Assembly (NCBI GenBank): GCA_028821405.1
Contig: JAPPGK010000056.1
Coordinates: forward strand, 1 to 64,000
Source of the DNA: Gammaproteobacteria bacterium
Lineage (GTDB): Bacteria; Pseudomonadota; Gammaproteobacteria; Pseudomonadales; Azotimanducaceae
Direction of reading: 5' to 3'
DNA: 64,000 nt
In this document: positions 16,761 to 24,698 of the stretch, in pieces
How the letters are laid out: every line of letters begins with the position of its first letter
Numbering within the stretch: the stretch's first letter is position 1
Program-made: the position numbers and the translations under genes
Notes under the pieces: model-generated
What the model saw: the letters and a program-made list of their open reading frames with translations, nothing else
Databases searched by the model: none
Told to the model about the DNA's origin: nothing

Positions 16761-19700
16761 AGGTCAGGGTCCTCGGGCGATACCCGTTCCCACCGCACTG
16801 CGTCCGCCACCACGATATCGCCGGTAGTGGCATCGGAGGCCACGACCGTGACGGGACCGGCGGGAAGTTCGAACGTGCCGACGTCGTTCCAGCCCGGCAC
16901 GGCGATGCTTGCGTCGAAATTCACGGGAGTGCGCCGCTCCGCCGCCACGATTTCCAGATCGATTGTGCCCAAGCGGTCCGCGGCTCGCCAGAACCGGGAC
17001 ATCTCGGACCGGGTCCTCTTGCTGGCGGACGATCCCGGCAGATGGTAGGAAAGCCGCCACGTCCCGGCAGTCGGCAATCCCGTGCGGAACGAGGCGCGGC
17101 CCTCCCCCGAGCCGGCGCGGATACGCGTGAGCGTGCGCCGGTACTTGCCCCAGCTCGGCGTGTCGGCGTGTTCCTGGCGCCGCCAACGGCGTTCTCGGGC
17201 ATCGCCGTCGTATTCCGCAACCCTCACACGATCTTCCTCGACGCCACCGAAATCGAGCCGAAGGCCCTTCCGGGGCGGGTGTACGACAGAGAAGCCCGGA
17301 TCCAGATCATCGACGACGATGCCGAGGTCCGGCGGTACCCAGTCGCTCGGCCGGGCACCCTGGAACGGTTCACCCGGTGCCATGATCGCCGAGTCGATCT
17401 CCGGTAGGGCGAGCCGCATGATCCGCCGGTTCTCCGACAGGTAGGTCTCGAGGCGTACTTCACTAGGCGGCGAGGGGGTCACGACACACATTTCCAGCGA
17501 CGTGTTGCCAGGGACGTGGGAGACGTCGCCCCGCTCCAATGCGTTGTAGTCGGAGGACCGAAAGGAGAGTCCGGCCGCACCGGGTGCCTTCTCGTCGTTG
17601 CGCACATGGACACAGAGCTGGTAGCGGGGTTGGCCACTCTCGTCGTCGGCGAGCCGCGCCACCCGCAGATCGGACGCCAGGAAACCCGGTAACGTGGACT
17701 CGCGCATGAAGTGCTCGATGTAGGGGGCCATGGCCGGGTCCGTCTCCGTCATTGCCGCGAGGAAATCGTCGAGTTCGAAGGTGCCACCGCCGTGGCGCGA
17801 CCGCATCAACGCGAGAAACTCGGCGACCTTGTCCCGCCCCATGAGCGCCTGGATGGCCGAGGCGACGAGATCGCCCTTGTGGATCAGGATGTCGGCATGG
17901 TCCCGGGATGTCGTTGGGTCGACCCCGGTGAACGACAGCTCGGCACTCCGGTCCGCCAGTTCCATCGGGTAGAACCGGTACCAGTTGAAGCTGTAGGTCG
18001 CTGCGCCAACGAGCCGGTGCATCACCCGGAGCGGCGACGGTGCGCCGGGGTCGAAGCCGAGTTGCAGCCAATGACCGGGCACCACGATCCGGGTACCCCG
18101 GAGTCCGTAGCTCGTAACCAGAGGCGCAAACCGCCATGCCGTCAGCGCATCGAGCAGATGGTTCGCCGCGAGCGCTCCCTCTCCCGACGCGCTGGTCAGG
18201 GCGCCGAGGAGGTTCCGTGCGCCACCGGCCGCGAGCGGGAGTCGGTGCGGCCCGAAGCTCTCCGCGTTGCTGAGGTCCAACCTCAGGACCACGTCACTCG
18301 GGGCCGACCCGACCCCCCGTGCGCCAAATCGGGAGGTAGGCAATCCATGTTCCGGCAACATCTGCACGCCCGGCAGCGACTGGGCGGCGTCCAGGAACCG
18401 ACCACCGCCGTAGCGCCGAAGCTGGGCGGGCACTTCGATCAGGCTGAACACGCGGTGCGGGTAGGCCAATCCGGGAATCGTCGCCAGCCGGGTTCTGAGG
18501 TGCTCGAGAGTCCCTTCGAGGTTCTCCTCGGAGGCGAAGTGCTCGACGCCGGCCAAGTGCATCGGGTGGATCAAGAGCTCGTACTGCACGCCGTCGACCG
18601 TCAACGACCGGCGTTCGAAAGAGGCTGCGATGAGCGGGAACTCGGCCAACGGCACGCCCGGTCGAAAGCGCAACTCGCCCGATGCCAACATGCGCCCCGG
18701 CCCTGCGGCGTGCCACCCTTCCGGCAACCTAACCGTCAGGTCGATGTGGTGGAAATCGGGGGGATGGACCGCCGGATCGTCCGTGCCGAAGTTCGCGCCG
18801 GGCATCGGCAACCAGCGTACCGCCGGCGTCAGCGCCACGTAGCGCTCATCGAAGATCGACGCCTGCTCGCCCTGCAGCACGATGGGCATGCCGAGCAGCG
18901 TCTCGTCCAATGCCCACACCGAACTGTCGAGATAGCCGAAGCGCGGGTCGGGTATGCCCTGGGCGCGAATCGACAGCCCGGCTCGTGCCCCCGGCCGCAA
19001 CGCCTTGGCCGGATGTAGCACCAGCACGCCCAGGTGATGTTCGAACGGGGTGTCCGAGCCGTCCAGTCGAACGGATTCCACCCGCATGCCCGGGTTGAGG
19101 CTGAAGTGCGGCAGAGCCCCGGCACTTCCCCCGGGTACCCGGAGGTCGAGGTCGACCGCGATGGCAACCTTCCGCCCGGGATCGATCCGCACGTCCCCCG
19201 CTACACGCTCGAGGTCCAGCCTCGGCGAATGCTGAAGTGCCCGGTGGGCTTCGGCCCAGGCAACGCGTTGTGCGCGTTCGCCATGGACATGCGCCACCAG
19301 GGCCGCGAAACCGGCGCCACTCGCCAGCAGGAGGGCGGCGCCCCACGCGACGCAGGGCACACGCGAGCCTGCGTCGCGACGAGGGAACACCGCTGACGCA
19401 ATCGTCACCAAGCCGGCACCCAGGACCAGCACCGCCAGGCGCTGTGCAACGTCAACCAACGAGGGCATGCGGGGCAGGATCTCCGAACCCGGCAAGCCCA
19501 GGTTCGCGATGCCGGAGACCACCGGCAACAGGTAGAGCGGCGTGTTGAACAACCCCCAGAACGCGGCGGCGAGCGACGCCAGGGCAACGAGGCACACGAC
19601 CAGCCGGTTTCCGAGCCCTGCGGCCAGGAGCATCACCAACGCTACCCAAAGGGCCAGCGCCGGAGGCGCATCGACGAACAACAAGGTCGCGAGGGAAACC

Positions 19701-20140
19701 GGCTCCGGCGGGATGCCGCCGGGCACGTTCACCCCTTCGATGATCATTCCCGTGCCCTGCAGCAACAGCGCCCAGACGGCCAGCGGCAGCCAGGCGACGA
19801 GCACGATGCCCAGCCATCGACCGCCAAGCAGCACGATGTTGGGGATCGGGCGAGTGTCGAGCACTGCCGCAATCCGTTCGCGCTCGTCCCGGGCACGGAT
19901 GTCGAAGCCTAGGAAAACGACGCCGAAGAGCAACACCCAAAGCGCCAGCATGCCGATGCCCGGTAGTGCGAACCGGGGTTCGGCCGTGGCCCCGAACGTC
20001 GCGGGACCGGCCCAGAGGTGATAGACGAACAAGCCCCCGACGACCACGAAGAACCCCAACAGCCACGTTCGGCAGAGCCGCCGTGCTTGTCGGAACTCTG
20101 CGGCCGCGACCGCGAGAACATCAGCCAGATGGGTTGTCAT
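16757..20140 (-). CDS. ABC-2-type permease / M1-peptidase-like / golvesin-like giant protein, copy 2
   Basis: About 1127 residues from the ATG at 20140. The first 380 residues are an ABC-2-like permease with seven or so membrane spans (for example WLLGFFVVVGGLFVYH, GIGMLALWVLLFGVVFLGFDIRARDERERI). The middle (about 400-850) resembles the periplasmic M1-aminopeptidase part of known permease/M1 fusions: ending in YPHRVFSLIEVPAQLRRYGG and LPGVQMLPEHG, but with no HEXXH zinc motif. The last 150 residues match the golvesin C-terminal-like fold (PGWNDVGTFELPAGPVTV, VADAVRW). No ATPase gene is nearby. The frame is open upstream to 20347, but that part is not similar to the paralog. The start at 20140 aligns with the paralog's N-terminus. 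Confidence 0.7.
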   Translation of the reverse strand: MTTHLADVLAVAAAEFRQARRLCRTWLLGFFVVVGGLFVYHLWAGPATFGATAEPRFALPGIGMLALWVLLFGVVFLGFDIRARDERERIAAVLDTRPIPNIVLLGGRWLGIVLVAWLPLAVWALLLQGTGMIIEGVNVPGGIPPEPVSLATLLFVDAPPALALWVALVMLLAAGLGNRLVVCLVALASLAAAFWGLFNTPLYLLPVVSGIANLGLPGSEILPRMPSLVDVAQRLAVLVLGAGLVTIASAVFPRRDAGSRVPCVAWGAALLLASGAGFAALVAHVHGERAQRVAWAEAHRALQHSPRLDLERVAGDVRIDPGRKVAIAVDLDLRVPGGSAGALPHFSLNPGMRVESVRLDGSDTPFEHHLGVLVLHPAKALRPGARAGLSIRAQGIPDPRFGYLDSSVWALDETLLGMPIVLQGEQASIFDERYVALTPAVRWLPMPGANFGTDDPAVHPPDFHHIDLTVRLPEGWHAAGPGRMLASGELRFRPGVPLAEFPLIAASFERRSLTVDGVQYELLIHPMHLAGVEHFASEENLEGTLEHLRTRLATIPGLAYPHRVFSLIEVPAQLRRYGGGRFLDAAQSLPGVQMLPEHGLPTSRFGARGVGSAPSDVVLRLDLSNAESFGPHRLPLAAGGARNLLGALTSASGEGALAANHLLDALTAWRFAPLVTSYGLRGTRIVVPGHWLQLGFDPGAPSPLRVMHRLVGAATYSFNWYRFYPMELADRSAELSFTGVDPTTSRDHADILIHKGDLVASAIQALMGRDKVAEFLALMRSRHGGGTFELDDFLAAMTETDPAMAPYIEHFMRESTLPGFLASDLRVARLADDESGQPRYQLCVHVRNDEKAPGAAGLSFRSSDYNALERGDVSHVPGNTSLEMCVVTPSPPSEVRLETYLSENRRIMRLALPEIDSAIMAPGEPFQGARPSDWVPPDLGIVVDDLDPGFSVVHPPRKGLRLDFGGVEEDRVRVAEYDGDARERRWRRQEHADTPSWGKYRRTLTRIRAGSGEGRASFRTGLPTAGTWRLSYHLPGSSASKRTRSEMSRFWRAADRLGTIDLEIVAAERRTPVNFDASIAVPGWNDVGTFELPAGPVTVVASDATTGDIVVADAVRWERVSPEDPDL

Positions 20141-20366
20141 GGCCAAGGCCGTGCTCCCATGGAACATATCCGCCCCGTCGAATCGCGTGGCAGCCGAAGG
20201 GGCGACCCGTTCGCGCCCGCCAAGGTGCACGGTCGCCCGAGCCTGGTCTACCGGCTCGGGACGGGACAATCCCGTCCCCTGGGGTCCGTTGTTCGTTGCA
20301 CGTTCGCAACGACCCTCGACGCGTGCGATTTTGCCGCGAGCATACACGCGCGCCGCCGGTAGAGCT
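20141..20366 (-). promoter_or_regulatory. Structured leader between the two giant genes
   Basis: This 226-base gap carries two perfect hairpins that share bases: CCCGAGCC/GGCTCGGG (20236-20243 with 20253-20260) and GGGACGGGA/TCCCGTCCC (20258-20266 with 20270-20278). Because 20258-20260 belongs to both, only one can form fully. It could be an attenuator, an mRNA-stability hairpin or a leaky terminator setting the ratio of downstream genes. The frame across it is open but unlike the paralog. Confidence 0.4.
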
Positions 20367-23300
20367 TCAGGATCCCGTGGCTGGGCTCTCGGCGCCTGAT
20401 TGGGGGGGCTTGGGCGATACGGGCACCCAGCGGATTGCGTCCGCCACGACGACCCCGCCCTCGGTGAGGTCGGATACCGTGAGACTCACCGGCCCCGCCG
20501 GCAGTTCGAACGTACCGACGTCATTCCAGCCCTGGACCGCCGTCCGTGCGTCGTATTGGACCGGGACGCTGAGGTCGCCGGCTTCGATGGTCATGTTGTA
20601 GGTTCCGAACTCGTCGCCGGGGTTCCAGCCGCCGGCCCGCCAATGATGCCCAGCGCTCGCGGTTGCGCCCGGCAGGAAATAGTAGAGACGCCAAGTGCCT
20701 TGTGTCGGCAGTTCGGTGGCAAACGTCGCCGTGCCTTCGCCGGTGCCGGCCAATATCCGCGTCAGCGTCCTGCGGTACCTGCCCCAGCTGATCGTCAGCG
20801 GATCCCCCTGCCGGTGCCATCCCGGGGTGCGGGCGCCCCAGTAGTACTCGGGCATGTCGGCGGCAGCGTCTTCAGGCGCGAAACCCAGTCGAAGTCCCTT
20901 CTGTGGCGGCGAAACGTACGAGTAGCCCGGATCGAGATCGTCGACAACGACGCCGAGATCCGGCGGCCGCCAGTCGCTCGGTCGCTCGCCGATCAACGGC
21001 GCCTCGGCGATGATCGACTCGGCGTCGACCCTGGGCAGCGGCAGGCGCATGACGCGTGCGTTCTGTGAAAGATAGGTCTCCAGTCGAACATCCGCCGGGG
21101 GGGCCTGGGTCACCACGCCCAACTCCAGGGCGGTATTGCCCGGGACATGGATGAACTGTCCCCAATGGAAGATGCCGCCGAAGCCGTCGGGTCGGGACTC
21201 CCGTGCGCCGAGCCCGGCAACACCGGGCACGCCTTGATCGTTTCGGACATGGACGGCGACCTGGTAGCGAGGCGCACCGTTGTCGTCGTCCGACAGCCTC
21301 ACTACCCGGACATCGGAGATTTGGAACCCCGGCAACGTGTCTTCGCGCATGAAGTGCCCGATATACGGCGCCATCGCGGGATCGGTCTCGGACATGGCGG
21401 CGATGAATTCGTCGACGGTGAACGTCCCGCCCCCGTGCCGGTCGCGCATCAGGGCCACGAATTCGGCCATCTTTGTTCGGCCCATCAAGCCCTGGACCGC
21501 CAGCGCGATGAGGTTGCCCTTGTGGATCAGGATGTCGACCCCTTCGGTGGTTGCCCTCGCATCGACTCCGGTGAACGAGAACCCGGCGCTCTTGTTCTCG
21601 AGGCCCATCCCGAAAAACTGGTACCAGCCGAAGCTGAAGGTCGCGGTCCCCATGAGCCGGTTCAGCACCCTGCCGGAGAGCGGCAGGCCCGGTGCGAGAC
21701 CGATTTGCAGCCAATGGGCCGGTGCGACTGTGCGGCGGCCCTGTCCAAGCCAGGAGGTCAGGGACTCGAAGAGGTAGTTGGCGGCGATCGCACCATCGCC
21801 GGAGGCACTGGTGAGGTACGGCCCCATGTTCCGCGATGCCCCCGCGTCCGCCGAGACGTTGTGCGGACCCCGCAACTCGATCGAGAACAGTTGCTGCTGG
21901 AGCCACATCTCGTCGGGCATTCCCTGGAAGGGGGGTTCGGCTGCGAAACGGCGGGTCGGGAAGCCGTGCTCGGGCAGCATCTGCACGCCCGGCAGGGCCT
22001 GGATCGTGTCCATGATCCGCCCGCCGCCGTAGCGGCGAAGTTGACCGGGCACCTCGACGACGCTGAACACGTCATGGGGATAGGGGAACCAGGGTCCCGA
22101 TCTGAACTGAAGGCGTTGGTCCAAGTGGGCAAGGGTCGCCTCGGCCCGCTCTTCTTCCTCGAAATACTCGACGTTGGTCAAGTGCTCTCGATGGATGAGC
22201 ACCTCGTATTCGATGTCGCCAACACGCCGAGCCCGACGCTCGAACGGCACGGTGAAGAGGGGGAACTGCGCCAGCGGCACGCTGGGTCGGAATCGGACGC
22301 CGTCGTCCTCTTCCACGCGCCCAGGCCCCGCGGCATGCCAACCTTCGGGAATCCGAACCACGAGATCGATGTCGTGGAAGTCGGGTACGCGTCGGCTTGG
22401 ATCGTCGATCGCGAAGTTCGCGCCGGACATCGGCAGCCAGGCGACGGCGGGCATCAGCGCGACGAAATCCGAGTCGAAGATCGACGCCACATCGCCCTGC
22501 AGCACGATGGGCATCCCGAGGAGCGTCTCGTCCAATGCCCACGCCGAACTGTCGAGATAGCCGAAGCGAGGGTCCGGGACACCGGCAGCCCGGATGGCAA
22601 GCTGTGCCGACGCGCCAGGTGCCAGGCTCGGGGGCGGGTCCACCGCCAGAAGTCCGAGTTCATGCCGAAACGGTACGTTGGAACCGTCCAGGAGGACCGA
22701 TTCCACCGCCATTGCCGGGTTCAAGGTGAATTGAAGCTCATCGAACGACGTCTCCGGGGCCCGCAGTTCGAGAACCACGTCGATCGCAAGCTCCTGCTCG
22801 GGGTCAACATCGATCGTTCCCGAGAGCCGTTGGACATCGGCGCGTGGCGCATCGAGGGCAGCTTCGTGGGCATTGGCCCAGGCGATGCGCTCGCCACGTT
22901 CGGCCTCGACGAACCAGACCAGGGCACCGACTCCGGCGGCACCCAGCACCAGCAAGGCCGCCCCCGCACCCAGGCCGGGGATCCGTGAAGTCGCATCCCG
23001 GCGGGGAAGCGCCGCGGCGGCGGTGGCGAGCAGACCCGCCGCCAACACCACCACGGACAGCCGTTGAACCAGATCGGTGCCGGATACGGTGCGTGGCAGG
23101 ATGTCCGATCCGGGCAATCCCAGGTTCGCCACACCCGATATGATCGGTAGCAGATAGAGGGGCGTGTTCAATACCGCCCAGACATGGATGGCGAGCAGAC
23201 CCAGCGTGACCAAGGCGACGATAAGCCGATTGCGCAGGAGCGCCGCCAGCAGCACGACCAGGGCACCCCAGAACAAGAGCATCGCCGGCGCGTCGACGAA

Positions 23301-23804
23301 CGCGAAGGTCGCCAACGACACCGGTTCGGCGGCAACTCCCGCTCGGGCATCCATATGGTCGATGACGAGACCGCCGACCTGGAGCAGCGCCGCCAGCACC
23401 ACAAGCGGCAGCCACGTGGCCAGCGCCACAGCCAGCAGGCGGCCAGCCAGGAGCGCGACATTCGAAGGTGGACGACTGTCCAATGCCGCCGCGACGCGTT
23501 CCCGGGTATCGCGGCCCGGAATGTCGAAGGCCAGGAACACGATGCCGGCAACCAGCACCCACAGCACGAGGATGCCGAAACCCGGCAGTGCGAACCGAGG
23601 GGGCGCCGTCATGCCCATCTGGGAGTGCTGGATTGACGAGGTGTGGTAGATGAACAAGCCGACGGCAACGGCCAGCGCGGCGATCACCCAGGTTCGGACC
23701 GTTCGACGTGCGATACGCAACTCGGCGGCGGCACTCGCCATCGCGACTTGGAAGGGATTGAGAAGCCGCCCGGACGAACGGCCTGACTCGCTGCGGGCTA
23801 GCAT
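20367..23804 (-). CDS. ABC-2-type permease / M1-peptidase-like / golvesin-like giant protein, copy 1
   Basis: About 1145 residues, paralogous along its full length to the next gene. Order of parts: ABC-2-like membrane domain (residues 1-380; RTWVIAALAVAVGLFIYH, GFGILVLWVLVAGIVFLAFDIPGRDTRERV), extracytoplasmic M1-like domain (to about 870; FGYLDSSAWALDETLLGMP, YPHDVFSVVEVPGQLRRYGG), a linker, and a golvesin-like C-terminus (VQGWNDVGTFELPAGPVSL, VADAIRWVP). I find no HEXXH, so it is likely not a zinc peptidase. The start at 23804 is supported by a seven-base overlap (ATGCTAG) with the small gene upstream and by alignment to the paralog. Confidence 0.75.
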   Translation of the reverse strand: MLARSESGRSSGRLLNPFQVAMASAAAELRIARRTVRTWVIAALAVAVGLFIYHTSSIQHSQMGMTAPPRFALPGFGILVLWVLVAGIVFLAFDIPGRDTRERVAAALDSRPPSNVALLAGRLLAVALATWLPLVVLAALLQVGGLVIDHMDARAGVAAEPVSLATFAFVDAPAMLLFWGALVVLLAALLRNRLIVALVTLGLLAIHVWAVLNTPLYLLPIISGVANLGLPGSDILPRTVSGTDLVQRLSVVVLAAGLLATAAAALPRRDATSRIPGLGAGAALLVLGAAGVGALVWFVEAERGERIAWANAHEAALDAPRADVQRLSGTIDVDPEQELAIDVVLELRAPETSFDELQFTLNPAMAVESVLLDGSNVPFRHELGLLAVDPPPSLAPGASAQLAIRAAGVPDPRFGYLDSSAWALDETLLGMPIVLQGDVASIFDSDFVALMPAVAWLPMSGANFAIDDPSRRVPDFHDIDLVVRIPEGWHAAGPGRVEEDDGVRFRPSVPLAQFPLFTVPFERRARRVGDIEYEVLIHREHLTNVEYFEEEERAEATLAHLDQRLQFRSGPWFPYPHDVFSVVEVPGQLRRYGGGRIMDTIQALPGVQMLPEHGFPTRRFAAEPPFQGMPDEMWLQQQLFSIELRGPHNVSADAGASRNMGPYLTSASGDGAIAANYLFESLTSWLGQGRRTVAPAHWLQIGLAPGLPLSGRVLNRLMGTATFSFGWYQFFGMGLENKSAGFSFTGVDARATTEGVDILIHKGNLIALAVQGLMGRTKMAEFVALMRDRHGGGTFTVDEFIAAMSETDPAMAPYIGHFMREDTLPGFQISDVRVVRLSDDDNGAPRYQVAVHVRNDQGVPGVAGLGARESRPDGFGGIFHWGQFIHVPGNTALELGVVTQAPPADVRLETYLSQNARVMRLPLPRVDAESIIAEAPLIGERPSDWRPPDLGVVVDDLDPGYSYVSPPQKGLRLGFAPEDAAADMPEYYWGARTPGWHRQGDPLTISWGRYRRTLTRILAGTGEGTATFATELPTQGTWRLYYFLPGATASAGHHWRAGGWNPGDEFGTYNMTIEAGDLSVPVQYDARTAVQGWNDVGTFELPAGPVSLTVSDLTEGGVVVADAIRWVPVSPKPPQSGAESPATGS

Positions 23805-24172
23805 GCGGGCTGCCGCGCTTTCTGCCCGGGTTGTTGGTCGGTTGCCGCGCGTGGGTCCGGCGTTTCGCCGCCATCCGGTTTGGCCAGCGCCCATGCCGTC
23901 GTGGGCACCGTCCCCTGCACGCCAACCACAACCGGTTGCCGGGCATGGCAGGTACAGCAACCGGTTACGACAAGCTCGCTCGAGTCGAGGTTCGCGTGCC
24001 AGCCAAGCCCGGGCCGGTCGAGGAAAACGGCCGGGGCGCCAGTGGGTTCGAACAGATCTCCGTACTGTGTCGCGGTGACGGCCGCCGTGCCGAGCGGGAA
24101 TGCGATCGTCAATCCGAACAAGGCAAGGATCACCGTGGTCTTGACGAGGAACGTGGCAAAGGCTTCAAGCAT
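23798..24172 (-). CDS. Small membrane-anchored protein with one CXXCH motif (unknown)
   Basis: A 124-residue protein: N-terminal hydrophobic segment (about residues 5-33, VILALFGLTIAFPLGTAAVTA), then a domain of roughly 65 residues, then a Pro/Gln-rich tail. The sequence CCTCH near residue 72-76 fits the CXXCH pattern for covalent haem c, but a metal site or disulfide is as likely for so small a protein. It sits where BlaI-type operons usually carry the M56 sensor peptidase BlaR1/MecR1, yet it has none of its features. It overlaps the regulator gene by eight bases and the giant gene by seven. Confidence 0.6.
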   Translation of the reverse strand: MLEAFATFLVKTTVILALFGLTIAFPLGTAAVTATQYGDLFEPTGAPAVFLDRPGLGWHANLDSSELVVTGCCTCHARQPVVVGVQGTVPTTAWALAKPDGGETPDPRAATDQQPGQKARQPAC

Positions 24173-24548
24173 TGTCCCGCCGGGACTTCCTCGCCGCCGC
24201 GACCAGTTCCTCCAGTCGTCTCAACTCAACATCGTCGACGGTGTCCGTGGACATTCCGAGGAGCGCATCCATCACGGCCGCGTTGCTGCCGCCGAAGAAT
24301 GTCGCAGCGAGATTCTTCAACGCCGATTCGGCGGCGGCGGAAACATCCCCGGTTGGCTCGTAGACGTACCGCGGACCGTCGTAGCGGTGCGATGCCAATC
24401 CCCGCCGGGCAAGCCGGGACAACACGGCGCGGGCGGCCGCATAGGACCCGCCGAGGTGGCTCTGAACGTCGGCGACCGTGCAGGGCGCATAGCGGTAGAG
24501 CACATCCAACGCCTCCCGCTCGCGGCGGGCGAGCTTGACAGTCGCCAT
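24165..24548 (-). CDS. BlaI/MecI/CopY-type transcriptional repressor
   Basis: A 127-residue protein with an N-terminal winged helix (KLARREREALDVLYRYAPCTVADVQ, then SYAAARAVLSRLARRGLASHRYDGPRYVYEP). A C-terminal dimerisation helix follows (LKNLAATFFGGSNAAVMDALL). This is the BlaI/Penicillinase-repressor layout. Such repressors are normally inactivated by proteolysis from a partner M56 sensor; none is encoded here. I chose the ATG at 24548 (MATVKLARRE). It leads the six-gene cluster and would be expected to repress it, itself included. Confidence 0.85.
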   Translation of the reverse strand: MATVKLARREREALDVLYRYAPCTVADVQSHLGGSYAAARAVLSRLARRGLASHRYDGPRYVYEPTGDVSAAAESALKNLAATFFGGSNAAVMDALLGMSTDTVDDVELRRLEELVAAARKSRRDNA

Positions 24549-24576
24549 CGGCACCCACGGCCATCCAACCTGCGCA

Positions 24577-24606
24577 ACTTTAAACACGATGATCAAAAAA
24601 ACGCAA
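24577..24606 (-). promoter_or_regulatory. Likely promoter of the BlaI-led cluster
   Basis: On the minus strand TTGCGT (24606-24601) and TAAAGT (24582-24577) are spaced by 18 bases, and the start codon follows 29 bases later. No clear TACA-TGTA operator of the classical BlaI kind is visible. Confidence 0.4.
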
Positions 24607-24698
24607 CAGGGTTATGACACCGATGCGCGAACCACTAGGCGGGCCGCCGCATCGCTACACTCTCGCAATCGAGTCTGCGAGCGCCCATCTTCCCGACC

